From: Hominimerdicola alba
GTDB lineage: Bacteria; Bacillota; Clostridia; Oscillospirales; Ruminococcaceae
Length of the DNA stretch: 64,000 nucleotides
Assembly: GCF_900112155.1 (NCBI RefSeq)
Contig: NZ_FOKQ01000015.1
Coordinates: 27,107-91,106 of the forward strand
Direction: 5' to 3'
Part shown: piece after piece, positions 55,743-64,000 of the stretch
Numbering within the stretch: position 1 is the first letter of the stretch
Layout: each line of letters begins with the position of its first letter
Notes under the pieces: model-generated
Databases searched by the model: none
Seen by the model: the letters and a program-made list of their open reading frames with translations, nothing else
What the model was told of the DNA's origin: nothing
Translations under genes and position numbers: made by a program

Positions 55743-57290
55743 TCAGCCTGTAAATTTTGTATTGTCGTCAACAGTAATAATGACTGTATTGCTTATCGCA
55801 ACATAAGCCCCGTCAACGTAACTCACCAATGCAACTTCATACTCGCCGTTTTCATAGAAAACATCCCGATACTCATGCCACTCGTAGCAAGTTTCGTTCT
55901 CTGCCCCTCTCTGGAGTATCTGCTTTCCGTTATGCATAACTCTCCAGCTAAGGCGGGGATATCTGTCAGTAACGTCCTGCTGTCTGCATGGACGTCCCTT
56001 ATCATCGAGCCATATCTCTTCTGTTTTTTCCGTTTTTGCTTCTACCTCGGCAACATTCATATCCGTAAATGACAGATAGTCCTTTACCTGCTTTCCGCAT
56101 ACCGTCACATCAGCTTTGCAGTTATTTATGATATTACTCTGGTCATGTCCTATCATTGTACCCACGTCCATGTAACCCTCTGTAACACCCTGAACACTGC
56201 AGTCAGCAAAGAAGCTGTTTCTGGGATATCCCGCCAGTATACCCACATCTCTTCCGCGGACATAAGCATTTTCAAAATTCAGCGAACCCACCGTGCAGTC
56301 TGTGGCATAGCCTATAAATCCCACATGGTATCCGTCAGAGATATGCATATTTTTAATAGTATGTCCGCCGCCGTAGATAATGCCCGTAAAGTCGAAATCA
56401 ATACCCGCTGTTTTCCAACCCATCGATGCCCACTCATAGCCATCAAGGTCGATATCATTCAATATGTTAATTGAGATACTGTCGGGTCGCGGGTCAGCGC
56501 AGTTGTTTACGAATACCGCACTTGCCAGTTCTTCGGGGGTAGATACAAAGAACTCATATGCGTAACCCTCTTCTTTACGGGACTTTGCTATGTAATCATC
56601 ATCTTTCAGTTTAAGGATATCCCCGATGCTCTCATTCATTTCCCATATCTCCGAAGATATCAGTCCCGAAGTTGGGTCATACTCGCTCGCCAATCCGTTA
56701 TCATCAAGCTTAGCGCCCCATGCGTTATACCACTGATACTTGTTCACCAGCAGATATACTCCGGGCTTGTCGATGTTTATCGACATAGAGCAGTTGTCAG
56801 TATTCAGCACACCGTCCTCAAGCTCAACATAGTTGTCGTTATCCTCATCGTACCACATGAACATCAGCGCATCGGGACGAACACCTTTCAGCTCATTCGG
56901 GTCATAAACAAACACCAGCTGACCGCCCTTGACCTCAGCGGTATCAAAGATAACCTCAACAGGCGCACCTACCAGACCCACAACACCCGTATGCAGCACG
57001 TGTCTGCCATACATATCGGCGAAATCTACTTTACGCGATATATCTATCTCCTCATTGGGTATCAGCAGAACATCGGTAACAGCCTTAGCACCGTTAGCTC
57101 CTATCTCGGCATGGGCAGGCTTTTTCTTCCTGCTGCCATCTTCCGCCTTGCTCTCAGCTGAACTTTCAGACCCGCTCTCCGCAGACATCTCACTTTCAGC
57201 CGAGCTTTCTTTATCACCGCTCAGCTTTCCACAGCCCGAAGCGCTTATCATCAGCGCCAGAGCCGCCGCCAATATGACAGTTTTTTTCAT
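55743..57290 (-). CDS. Lipoprotein with GLUG-type repeats
   Basis: A 515-residue lipoprotein. The signal (ILAAALALMISASGC) has a Cys at a plausible lipobox, though -3 is Ala rather than Leu. A Ser/Glu-rich linker spans ~25-60. Residues ~75-200 form a beta domain. Residues ~270-400 hold GLUG-like repeats (GIIYGGGHTIKNMHISDGYH, VGFIGYATDCTVGSLNFENA, VGILAGYPRNSFFADCSVQG). The C-terminal ~80 residues form another beta domain. The adjacency to lgt, which would lipidate it, is suggestive. An adhesive or surface role is inference. Confidence 0.8.
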   Translation of the reverse strand: MKKTVILAAALALMISASGCGKLSGDKESSAESEMSAESGSESSAESKAEDGSRKKKPAHAEIGANGAKAVTDVLLIPNEEIDISRKVDFADMYGRHVLHTGVVGLVGAPVEVIFDTAEVKGGQLVFVYDPNELKGVRPDALMFMWYDEDNDNYVELEDGVLNTDNCSMSINIDKPGVYLLVNKYQWYNAWGAKLDDNGLASEYDPTSGLISSEIWEMNESIGDILKLKDDDYIAKSRKEEGYAYEFFVSTPEELASAVFVNNCADPRPDSISINILNDIDLDGYEWASMGWKTAGIDFDFTGIIYGGGHTIKNMHISDGYHVGFIGYATDCTVGSLNFENAYVRGRDVGILAGYPRNSFFADCSVQGVTEGYMDVGTMIGHDQSNIINNCKADVTVCGKQVKDYLSFTDMNVAEVEAKTEKTEEIWLDDKGRPCRQQDVTDRYPRLSWRVMHNGKQILQRGAENETCYEWHEYRDVFYENGEYEVALVSYVDGAYVAISNTVIITVDDNTKFTG

Positions 57291-57314
57291 TGATATCTCC
57301 TTGTATCAGCTGTA

Positions 57315-58553
57315 TCAATCCTCGCTGCTGTCCTTCTTTTCCTCTTCATCGTCATCAGCAAGTATGGACTTGTATCCATCGTCGGGAACTTCTGTCTTGT
57401 CCTTTTCTTCAGCATCTTTCAGCGCCTGCTTCTGAGCTTTCAGCGCGTCCTTGCCGAACTTTTTCTCGTATTCCTTTTCAAGCTCCACAAAGCTCTCGCC
57501 CTTGTGCTTTGCCTCAGCTATCTTCTTTTTCAGCTCTTTCTTTTCTTTCTGCATATCCTCATAGGTTGAATATTCATGCAGCTGAGCCTTTGAAAGCTCG
57601 GTCTCATAGAAGAACTTGTAATTGCCGGAACGCTTTGTGATGCTTCTGAAAACTATCCACAGTATTATCGAAGCGATAACACAAGTGCCTGCCACCAGCT
57701 GAGAAACTCTGATATGACCGAGATACAGCGAATCGGTACGCAGACCCTCGATGAAGAATCTTCCCAGACCGTACCAGCCTGCATACATTATAAATATCTC
57801 GCCGTCAAACTTTCTGTGGTTGAAATACAGATGCAGAAGTATGAATCCTACCAGACACCACAGGCTCTCATACAGAAAACAGGGATGTACAGGCGCAAAT
57901 GCGTCAGCATCGGGGAGAGAGTCTAAATGGTCTGAAAGGAAAAGCGCAGTCTTCCAGGAAAGCATTCCCCAGGGCTTGTCGGTGTTAACGCCGAAGCACT
58001 CCTGATTAAAGAAATTGCCCCATCTGCCTATGCACTGTCCAATCAGGAAACAGGGTGCTGTAACGTCCAGCATAGCCGAAAGTCTTATCTTTTTGATCTT
58101 GATGATGCTTCCGCCCACAAGTATCGCACCGATAAGACCGCCGTATATTCCCAGACCACCGTCACGGAAATTAAAGAAATCCTTGAAGGTTATACCCTCG
58201 GTGTTGAATATCACATAGTAAAGTCTGAGACCGACAAGTGCTCCGACAACGCCGCCGATAACTCCATCTGTTGCCCTGTCGGGGTCAATGCCGCAGGGAC
58301 GCATCTTCTTGTAGCCATATATCATCGCCAGAAGTATGCCCACACCTATCAGCAGACCGTACCAGTACACCGTGAAATTCAGACCGGGTACAGTAAATGC
58401 CGTTCTGTCGATGGATATGCCCTCTCTTAAAATATTGTTCGTGTTTCCGAAATTCGGAAAGTATACCTTGTCGGGATTTGCCCTGAGTTTTTCCCTGACC
58501 GCCGCAGTGTCCTCCGCAAGGGTGCAGAGTGCAGTCATAACATTCATGTTCAT
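57315..58553 (-). CDS. lgt: Prolipoprotein diacylglyceryl transferase with long charged C-terminal tail
   Basis: A 412-residue enzyme that transfers diacylglycerol to the lipobox Cys of prolipoproteins. The Lgt core includes YWYGLLIGVGILLAMIYGYK, DGGLGIYGGLIGAILVGG, the signature GQCIGRWGNFFNQECFG and LYESLWCLVGFILLHLYF, GLGRFFIEGLRTDSLYLG. It has ~45 extra residues before the first helix and ~105 after the last. The tail (DMQKEKKELKKKIAEAKHKG, ELEKEYEKKFGKDALKAQKQ) is predicted coiled coil and ends in an acidic run. Typical Lgt proteins are ~270-300 residues. RBS AAAGGAG. Confidence 0.95.
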   Translation of the reverse strand: MNMNVMTALCTLAEDTAAVREKLRANPDKVYFPNFGNTNNILREGISIDRTAFTVPGLNFTVYWYGLLIGVGILLAMIYGYKKMRPCGIDPDRATDGVIGGVVGALVGLRLYYVIFNTEGITFKDFFNFRDGGLGIYGGLIGAILVGGSIIKIKKIRLSAMLDVTAPCFLIGQCIGRWGNFFNQECFGVNTDKPWGMLSWKTALFLSDHLDSLPDADAFAPVHPCFLYESLWCLVGFILLHLYFNHRKFDGEIFIMYAGWYGLGRFFIEGLRTDSLYLGHIRVSQLVAGTCVIASIILWIVFRSITKRSGNYKFFYETELSKAQLHEYSTYEDMQKEKKELKKKIAEAKHKGESFVELEKEYEKKFGKDALKAQKQALKDAEEKDKTEVPDDGYKSILADDDEEEKKDSSED

Positions 58554-58559
58554 TTCAAA

Positions 58560-59843
58560 TTACTCCTTTATGGGTTCAATTATAGATATAGCGGAATTTT
58601 CTTCATCAAACAGCTCATCAAGGGCTGCCCTGCAATCCTCTGCAGTAATATCCGCCAGAAGCTCAGCTTCGTCAAAAACGGTCGTTCCGTTGAAATAGCT
58701 TACCGTCATAGCATCTGTAAGCCCCTCAACACTGCCGAACATTCTCACTATCGAACCGTACCTTGATTTTCTTACCATATTGAAGCTTTCTTCGTCAAAG
58801 CCCTCTTTCTTAACACGCTCAATCTCCGCCAGAAATCTTCTGTATACCTCATCGGGGTCTCTCGATTCACCCGATACCATGCACACAAAGAAACTTCCGC
58901 TGCATGAGAAAGCACTGTAACCGAACTGCGAATTCAGCAGACCCTCATCAAAAAGCTGCTGATATAATGGCGAAGAAGAACCTATCAGCATTTTCAGCGC
59001 CATTCGCGCTACCGATATTTTCCGCTCAAACTCCATGCCGTCGCAGGCAGCGCACTTGAATCCGATATCGAACAAAGGCAGTCCCACAGGGAAACTTGCT
59101 GTCACGCGCTTCTTCGCAACGCCGCGTCCCTCTTCGGGGAACTTGCATTCCAGTTCAAGATCCTTTGCAGGCTTCAACACCCTGTCGCATATCTCGATGA
59201 CCTTGTCTTCGTCCACATTACCCGCGATTGAAAGCACCATATTGTGCAGATTATAAAAGGTATTGTAGCAGTCATACAGCAGTTCGGGAGTTATCTGCGC
59301 TATTGACTCCACCGTACCTGCAATGTCGATCTTTACAGGATGCTCCTTGTATATCGCTTTCAGCATATTGTAAAAGCAGGCATTTGATGGCGAATCCTGA
59401 TACATTTTTATCTCCTGCGCGATTATGCCTCTTTCCTTTTCCACATTCTCCTTAGTGAAATAAGGCTTCTGCACATAATCCAGAAGTATCTCCAGGGACC
59501 TCTCCCAGTTTTTCGAGGTGCTGAAAGTATAAGCAGTCTCGTCAAAGAAAGTGAAAGCATTTGCACTTGCACCTGTCTGGGCGTAAAGCTCAAATACAGG
59601 GATATCCTCGCTCTCAAAAAGCTTGTGCTCCAGATAATGGGCTATACCCTCGGGGACTTCAATAAAATCCCCTGTCTCCGCGGTCTTGAAGCAGGTGTTT
59701 ATGGAACCGTACCTTGTAGCGAAAGCCGCCTCGGTGGTGGAATAATTCTCCATCTTCCATATCAGTATATCAAGTCCGGATGGGTGATGTATCACCGAAT
59801 ACTGCTCCCCGAATCTCTCGCTCTTAATGATCTCCTTATTCAT
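58560..59843 (-). CDS. yfmH: M16 peptidase-like protein, YfmH type (active half)
   Basis: A 427-residue M16-family protein with the inverted zinc motif HYLEH (in IPEGIAHYLEHKLFE-like context) and a downstream Glu in KENVEKERGIIAQEIKMYQD. Together with its neighbour it forms a two-subunit M16 pair. In B. subtilis the corresponding YfmF/YfmH pair has been linked to EF-P 5-aminopentanol modification. Its start overlaps the yfmF end by eight bases. It lies 6 bases upstream of lgt, whose Shine-Dalgarno sequence is inside its last codons. Confidence 0.88.
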   Translation of the reverse strand: MNKEIIKSERFGEQYSVIHHPSGLDILIWKMENYSTTEAAFATRYGSINTCFKTAETGDFIEVPEGIAHYLEHKLFESEDIPVFELYAQTGASANAFTFFDETAYTFSTSKNWERSLEILLDYVQKPYFTKENVEKERGIIAQEIKMYQDSPSNACFYNMLKAIYKEHPVKIDIAGTVESIAQITPELLYDCYNTFYNLHNMVLSIAGNVDEDKVIEICDRVLKPAKDLELECKFPEEGRGVAKKRVTASFPVGLPLFDIGFKCAACDGMEFERKISVARMALKMLIGSSSPLYQQLFDEGLLNSQFGYSAFSCSGSFFVCMVSGESRDPDEVYRRFLAEIERVKKEGFDEESFNMVRKSRYGSIVRMFGSVEGLTDAMTVSYFNGTTVFDEAELLADITAEDCRAALDELFDEENSAISIIEPIKE

Positions 59844-61116
59844 CGGCAGTATCCTCCTTTGCTTTCAGCACGAACACCGTGTCCTCCTTGAAGCTCTTGG
59901 CGCACTCTGTCACCTGCTCTGCAGTTATGCGGTCGATGATGTCGCATACCTCATCGGGAGTATAAGCCGTCCCACGGGAATCCTGAGCCCTGTACCAGGC
60001 AGCCATATCCCACTCAGAATCGTAATTCGCCATAAAGTTGCTCTTTATGAACATCTTAGTGTTCTCCAGCTCTTCTTCGGTAAATCCGCCCTCCTGAAGT
60101 GACTTCACCTGCTCACGGATAGCTTCCTGCGCCTTTTCGATATTCACAGCGTCCACACCGCTCTCTATCAGCATAACGCCTTTCAGCTCGCTGTAATAGC
60201 TGTCACAGCCGTAGCAGAGGGATAGCTTCTCCCTGACATTGAGGAACAGCTTTGAAAACGCCGACCCGCCAAGCAGGCAGGACATCAGCTTGCACACGTA
60301 AATATCCTCATAGCTTGATTTGTAAGCCATGAACATCTTGCACTGCTTAACGTCCATGAACTCCTCTTTCACGCATACTTCACTCTTCAAAGCCGATAAG
60401 GTGCGGTAAGTGACCTTTACCACATTCTTCCTCTCCAGCTTTGAAAAAGCATCTTTCAGCATAGCAACAGCACCATCTATCTCACCGCCGCCGCATACCG
60501 TAACATCGATAACAGCGCTTTCCAGAAGATACTTGTACTGCGCCATCAGCTCTTCCTGAGTGATGCTCTCCGCTCTCTCAGCAGTGCCGAAGTCAGTGTG
60601 AGCAGCAGGTTCGCCCTCATAAATAACTTCCTTAGCCTTGATGAAAGCATAAGTCCTCTTGTCATTCACCGAAGCCGCGATATTGTCCAGAAGTTCTTGC
60701 TTTCTCAGCTTAAAGTAGTTCTCGTTGAACTTACCATCAGTGATATCAGGGCTGAAAACGCACAAAAGCAGCTGCCTTACAGCTTCCTCGGATATCACCT
60801 CACCGCCGATGGTGTACTTGTCCATTATCATGTTCATGGAAATCCCCATAGCCTGATAATCGCTGACATTTCCCGATATCGAGCCGATGGAAGTACCGTA
60901 AAGCCCCATGAACTTCGATGAAAGCTCACTGCGCGACTTCACCTCGGAATTTGAAGTCACCAGCAGCGACATCAGCAGAGAATTCGCACCTGTGTTATCA
61001 GGGTCAACAGGCACAACGAACCTGACCCTGACGATATTGGTTTTGTATTTCGGGTCAATTATCTGAGTGAGGGTCATACCCTCCCCGATCACCGATCTGT
61101 CATATCTGATCGCCAT
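59836..61116 (-). CDS. yfmF: M16 peptidase-like protein, YfmF type (inactive half)
   Basis: A 426-residue M16 fold (RYDRSVIGEGMTLTQIIDPK; VPVDPDNTGANSLLMSLLVT) without the HxxEH zinc motif, as expected for the non-catalytic partner. A C-terminal M16 half is recognised by GGSAFSKLFLNVREKLSLCY. It is the first gene of the operon that continues through yfmH, lgt, a lipoprotein and folD. Start at ATG behind GGAG. The upstream 61117-61258 stretch has a TATAAT-like box but no convincing -35. Confidence 0.88.
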   Translation of the reverse strand: MAIRYDRSVIGEGMTLTQIIDPKYKTNIVRVRFVVPVDPDNTGANSLLMSLLVTSNSEVKSRSELSSKFMGLYGTSIGSISGNVSDYQAMGISMNMIMDKYTIGGEVISEEAVRQLLLCVFSPDITDGKFNENYFKLRKQELLDNIAASVNDKRTYAFIKAKEVIYEGEPAAHTDFGTAERAESITQEELMAQYKYLLESAVIDVTVCGGGEIDGAVAMLKDAFSKLERKNVVKVTYRTLSALKSEVCVKEEFMDVKQCKMFMAYKSSYEDIYVCKLMSCLLGGSAFSKLFLNVREKLSLCYGCDSYYSELKGVMLIESGVDAVNIEKAQEAIREQVKSLQEGGFTEEELENTKMFIKSNFMANYDSEWDMAAWYRAQDSRGTAYTPDEVCDIIDRITAEQVTECAKSFKEDTVFVLKAKEDTADE

Positions 61117-61258
61117 TTACATTCTCCATTCTGTATTCTGTCCTTAAAACGGCAGAAAATATACCAAATTATATTATAACACAAATACTCCGGAATTTCC
61201 ACCCATTTCACAATATTTTCATCTGAGGGGGCAAAATCATAGCGAATCAGCGGAAACT

Positions 61259-61992
61259 GTCAAAGAGGAGAGCTTTGGCTAACGCATTTCGCGGAAACAA
61301 AACTACGCACTAAACAAACTATGCCGCGAATCAAAGCGCGCGGTCAAGCCTCGCGCTAGCAGGCTTGCGGGAGTTTGAGGGCAGAGCCCTCAACTCAAGG
61401 CACAAAACCAACGCGACACCCAAGCAATAAATAGAACAGCAAACTACCGACCAAACAGGCACGGCAATAACAACATTCCGAGCGTATGCGATCGTATGCC
61501 ACCGCACAAACTATCCGCGTGAAATATTGCCACGCCGTCATCGGACAGTGAAGCGAATCCGATGACTCGACCCGCAAGGGGCGACCTTGGCTACCGCAGT
61601 ACGGTATGGATAAGCGAACTGCATTCTGCTGAGTTTGGAGCAGATATCAGTTCGCCCATAAAATCGGGATTTGCCGGTATAATCACTGGTTTTGCTATGG
61701 TCAAAAGTTTGCGAGTTTTCGCCCCTCGTTCCTCGGGTCGAGAAATCAACGAGCGTACCGCCGTTGATTTCAGGCGCGGCAATATTTCACGCAGATAGAA
61801 AGAGCGTGGACGTTTTTTTGTCCACGCTCTGAAATTTTATATTGCCGCGCCCTTTTGACATGGTCGGGAGTTTTCTGTTCTATTTATTGCTTGGTTGTCA
61901 CATCACTTGAGCGCCTTGACCGAGAGGCTCTGCCTCTCGAGCTCTCCGCAAGCCTTTCGCGAAAGGCTTGACCCAAAGCTCTTCTCTTTGGC
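61259..61992 (+). repeat. Long mosaic palindromic intergenic element, copy 3
   Basis: A ~734-bp element in the same orientation as copy 2. Left end GTCAAAGAGGAGAGCTTTGG; right end AAAGCTCTTCTCTTTGGC. It holds the TCATCGGACAG...CGAATCCGATGA palindrome (61538-61564), also in copy 1. It also holds the perfect AAAGAGCGTGGACG stem partner GTCCACGCTCT around a T-rich loop (61799-61830), and CAAGCCTTTCGCGAAAGG near the right end. It fills the gap between yfmF and the diguanylate cyclase gene. No gene is evident. Confidence 0.85.
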
Positions 61993-62011
61993 ATTTTCCG
62001 CAAGGTTTGCT

Positions 62012-63022
62012 TTACCTTATCACCCTGTTCTTTCCACTATTCTTACCAATATACAGCTTATTATCAACGTCCTGTATCCACTCATCAATACTCTGATCTT
62101 TCCTGCCGCCGGCCATGCCGACAGTCACTGTGATATTGATTACCTGCCCTTCAAATTCCACAGGAGAAGATGCAATATCCGCACGCATTTTTTCAAGTAT
62201 ATCCTCAACGCCATCGCTTTCACAGAACAGTATCAGGAACTCTTCTCCGCCCCATCTTGCGATATCACAACCCTCACAGACAGAAGTCATTTTCTCCGCT
62301 ACAGCTTTCAGAACTTCATCACCCGCATTATGCCCGTACTGGTCGTTTATCTTCTTGAAATCATCGATATCAGCCATTGCCAGCACAGCGCTTTCCTTCT
62401 CATCGCTGACCTCTTCAAGCCTGTCCAGCATATAATGCCTGTTGTACAGGTTCGTCAGACGATCCTTGTGTGCCATATCCGTCAGCTTGGTCTCGGAAAC
62501 GATTATCGAACGCACCGAAGCATTGAGATACAAAACCAGAAACCAGAAAACCACCAGCGAATTGAACACTAGGAAGAACATGGAATACTTGCCGCCCCTG
62601 TCATAAACAGGACCGTTCACCCTGACATACCCCATGAATACGAAGTAGAAAACCGCCACTCCAATGCTGATCGGCAGCGATCTTAGGTTCTTTCCGTTTA
62701 TCCTGAAAGACACATAATCGCTGGCATAGATCACAGGTATCATCGAAAAACAGTACAGATGAAACCCGTAACTTTCCCCAAGGCAGATCGTCGTCACTCC
62801 CATATAGAGGATTATCCAGAAATAAACTAACCACACAAAGATCTCGAGTTTATTTTTGTAGACGAGAAGATAATTAAAAATATACACAAGCAGCGTCGGT
62901 ATACTGAAATATACAAGAAAATCAGCTTCAAGCTTTTGAAAAAACAACATAAGACCGAATACTATGAACAGCAACGCCGTATTCACGCCATATGTCAGCT
63001 TCATAACATTTTTTTCGCTCAA
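62012..63022 (-). CDS. Membrane diguanylate cyclase (GGDEF domain)
   Basis: A 336-residue protein. Residues ~10-175 hold about six membrane helices (TALLFIVFGLMLFF, YFSIPTLLVYIFNYLLVY, IFVWLVYFWIILYMGVTTIC and others). Residues ~180-336 are a complete GGDEF domain (DRLTNLYNRHYMLDRLEEVS, AMADIDDFKKINDQYGHNAG, active-site GGEEF). The residues before GGEEF (CEGCDIARW) lack the RxxD inhibitory I-site, so product inhibition is probably absent. It should make cyclic di-GMP in response to a membrane or extracellular cue. Monocistronic. Confidence 0.93.
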   Translation of the reverse strand: MSEKNVMKLTYGVNTALLFIVFGLMLFFQKLEADFLVYFSIPTLLVYIFNYLLVYKNKLEIFVWLVYFWIILYMGVTTICLGESYGFHLYCFSMIPVIYASDYVSFRINGKNLRSLPISIGVAVFYFVFMGYVRVNGPVYDRGGKYSMFFLVFNSLVVFWFLVLYLNASVRSIIVSETKLTDMAHKDRLTNLYNRHYMLDRLEEVSDEKESAVLAMADIDDFKKINDQYGHNAGDEVLKAVAEKMTSVCEGCDIARWGGEEFLILFCESDGVEDILEKMRADIASSPVEFEGQVINITVTVGMAGGRKDQSIDEWIQDVDNKLYIGKNSGKNRVIR

Positions 63023-63063
63023 AGAGTGTCCCCCCTTTTGCAGAAAAAGTTTTCATATATATT

Positions 63064-63092
63064 ATAATACCATATTCACATTTTTTTTGCAA
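63064..63092 (-). promoter_or_regulatory. Promoter of the diguanylate cyclase gene
   Basis: Minus strand TTGCAA (63092-63087), 17-base spacer, TATTAT (63069-63064), 42 bases before the ATG. Confidence 0.6.
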
Positions 63093-63208
63093 TAAATAAA
63101 CACTCTGCACCCTGTACGAAAGCGTAAACAGTTTTTTGTTGGAAATACCCAAAGAATCGCTTTTTAGGGTTATTTTCCAGTTTTTGAGATATTATCAGGC
63201 AGTTATAA

Positions 63209-63613
63209 TCATAAATTGATATCAAAAGAATCAGCTATTATATTGTAAACATTGTCATAGGTAAACAGCAGATAATGCTTTAAAGCCGACCTGTCATAAT
63301 CTGCCCTAATAGGCAGATTTTCAAGCCATTTGCTGTTCTCCAAAATATTTAGATCACTATTTATAGCATTTACGGGAGTATCCATATTCAAATATGTATC
63401 CAAATCGCAGGAAGAAAATGCGAACACCCGATGAAATGTAAGCGTAAAAGCTATCCATCTTTCCTCATTTATCTTTTCTGCAAGAGAACCGTTTATCTCA
63501 CCTTTGAATTCAAGATTCTCAGAATTGTCCTGAATGACAATATCAATATGTATACAATCCCTGCCGCTGAGAATCCCAAGCCCGGGAACATCGACATCAA
63601 CAATATTTTCCAT
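63209..63613 (-). CDS. Small soluble protein of unknown function
   Basis: A 134-residue protein. ATG 63613 (MENIVDVDVPGLGILSGRD), behind GGAGGTG, is preferred over an in-frame start 15 codons earlier whose leader looks artificial. It is acidic, without signal or membrane segments; notable stretches are RWIAFTLTFHRVFAFSSCDL and ALKHYLLFTYDNVYNIIADS. The composition resembles small immunity-like proteins, but I do not recognise a family. No close operon partner. Confidence 0.7.
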   Translation of the reverse strand: MENIVDVDVPGLGILSGRDCIHIDIVIQDNSENLEFKGEINGSLAEKINEERWIAFTLTFHRVFAFSSCDLDTYLNMDTPVNAINSDLNILENSKWLENLPIRADYDRSALKHYLLFTYDNVYNIIADSFDINL

Positions 63614-63641
63614 TATCACACCTCCATATTTTATATAAAAG

Positions 63642-63668
63642 AAAAATCCCGCGAACATAGTTCACGGG
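63642..63668 (-). terminator. Terminator after the tRNA-Trp gene
   Basis: CCCGCGAAC and GTTCACGGG (one mismatch, 3-base loop) are followed by TTTTTC on the minus strand, 11 bases beyond the tRNA-Trp end. Confidence 0.75.
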
Positions 63669-63678
63669 AAAAATTAAG

Positions 63679-63751
63679 CAGGGGCACCAAGGATCGAACT
63701 CGGGACACGCGGTTTTGGAGACCGCTGCTCTACCAGCTGAGCTATACCCCT
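63679..63751 (-). tRNA. tRNA-Trp (anticodon CCA)
   Basis: Cloverleaf on the minus strand: acceptor AGGGGTA/TGCCCCT, D arm GCTCAGCTGGTAGAGC, anticodon stem GCGGT/ACCGC with loop CTCCAAA, and T arm GAGTTCGATCC. The anticodon is CCA. The CCA tail is not encoded. Confidence 0.95.
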
Positions 63752-63770
63752 AGGTATTAAATTAAGAAAG

Positions 63771-63844
63771 TGGACCATCAGGGACTCGAACCCCGGACCC
63801 ACCGGTTATGAGCCGGTTGCTCTGACCAACTGAGCTAATGGTCC
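63771..63844 (-). tRNA. tRNA with anticodon CAU (Met or Ile2)
   Basis: Cloverleaf on the minus strand: acceptor GGACCAT/ATGGTCC, discriminator A, D arm GCTCAGTTGGTCAGAGC, anticodon stem ACCGG/CCGGT with loop CTCATAA, and T arm GGGTTCGAGTCCC. The CAU anticodon could be elongator Met or lysidine-modified Ile2; I cannot decide by eye. It is not the initiator form, since the stem lacks three G-C pairs in the initiator arrangement. Confidence 0.92.
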
Positions 63845-63850
63845 ATGTAC

Positions 63851-63882
63851 AAAAAAACGCAAACTGAAGAAGTCAGCTTGCG
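63851..63882 (-). terminator. Terminator-like hairpin after tRNA-Glu
   Basis: CGCAAACTGA and TCAGCTTGCG (one mismatch) are followed by seven T on the minus strand, between the Glu and CAU tRNA genes. Confidence 0.7.
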
Positions 63883-63895
63883 GTCTTGGGAAATA

Positions 63896-63967
63896 TGACC
63901 CGTGGGAGAATCGAACTCCCGTCGCCGGCGTGAGAGGCCGGAGTCTTAACCGCTTGACCAACGGGCC
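63896..63967 (-). tRNA. tRNA-Glu (anticodon CTC)
   Basis: Cloverleaf on the minus strand: acceptor GGCCCGT/ACGGGTC (one G-U pair), D arm GTCAAGCGGTTAAGAC, anticodon stem CCGGC/GCCGG with loop CTCTCAC, and T arm GGAGTTCGATTCTCC. The anticodon is CTC. The CCA tail is not encoded. Confidence 0.94.
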
Positions 63968-64000
63968 TTGACGCTGGTTTTCAGCGTTATAAAGTGCACC

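Overview
The window looks like a chromosomal piece of a rumen or gut Ruminococcus (Clostridia, Oscillospiraceae), most like R. albus. The grounds are three secreted proteins ending in type I dockerins (paired GDVNGDGKxNVTD loops), a GH130 mannoside phosphorylase, a single-chain pyruvate:ferredoxin oxidoreductase, zinc-type S14, strong AAAGGAGG ribosome binding sites and many TTGACA/TTGCAA-17-TATAAT promoters. This is family-level reasoning; no database search was possible.

Layout. (1) 1-11.8 kb, minus strand: one long operon from a consensus promoter near 11.82 kb. It encodes two LolD/MacB-type ABC ATPases (one with an AbrB-like C-terminal domain), a ~980-aa solute-binding protein with N-terminal carbohydrate-binding-like domains, two importer permeases, an NHL/TPR protein, a YIP1-like membrane protein, a DUF5696-like secreted protein, and the start of a third permease cut by the window edge. 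(2) 12.1-15.1 kb, minus: two secreted dockerin proteins (a BspA-type LRR protein and a beta-rich protein). (3) 15.2-23.2 kb, plus: pyridoxamine kinase, trmL, then a tandem array of ten modules of one small two-TM, PH-like membrane protein family (nine loci: one double fusion, one frameshifted), then degV and a terminator. This array is the most unusual protein-coding feature in the window. (4) 23.2-28.8 kb, plus: a parS-like palindrome, three small unknown genes, tpiA, a small membrane protein and gpmI. (5) 29.1-45.6 kb, minus: the complete S10-spc-alpha ribosomal supercluster (31 genes, rpsJ to rplQ), behind a ~450-nt structured leader that contains an intrinsic terminator. (6) 45.7-50.6 kb: a membrane-anchored XRE regulator (plus) and nifJ (minus). 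(7) 50.9-53.9 kb, minus: a third dockerin protein and a GH130 phosphorylase with two operator-like repeats upstream. (8) 54.8-61.2 kb, minus: yfmF-yfmH-lgt-lipoprotein-folD operon. (9) 62-64 kb, minus: a membrane diguanylate cyclase, a small unknown gene and three tRNA genes (Trp, a CAU tRNA, Glu).

Two families of non-coding, palindrome-rich repeats lie strictly between genes: a ~700-820 bp mosaic element (24.9-25.6, 54.0-54.8 and 61.3-62.0 kb, the first copy in the opposite orientation) and a ~296 bp element with terminal inverted repeats (28.8-29.1 and 46.5-46.8 kb). Neither contains a credible gene. They look like non-autonomous mobile or structured-RNA elements and may be undescribed.
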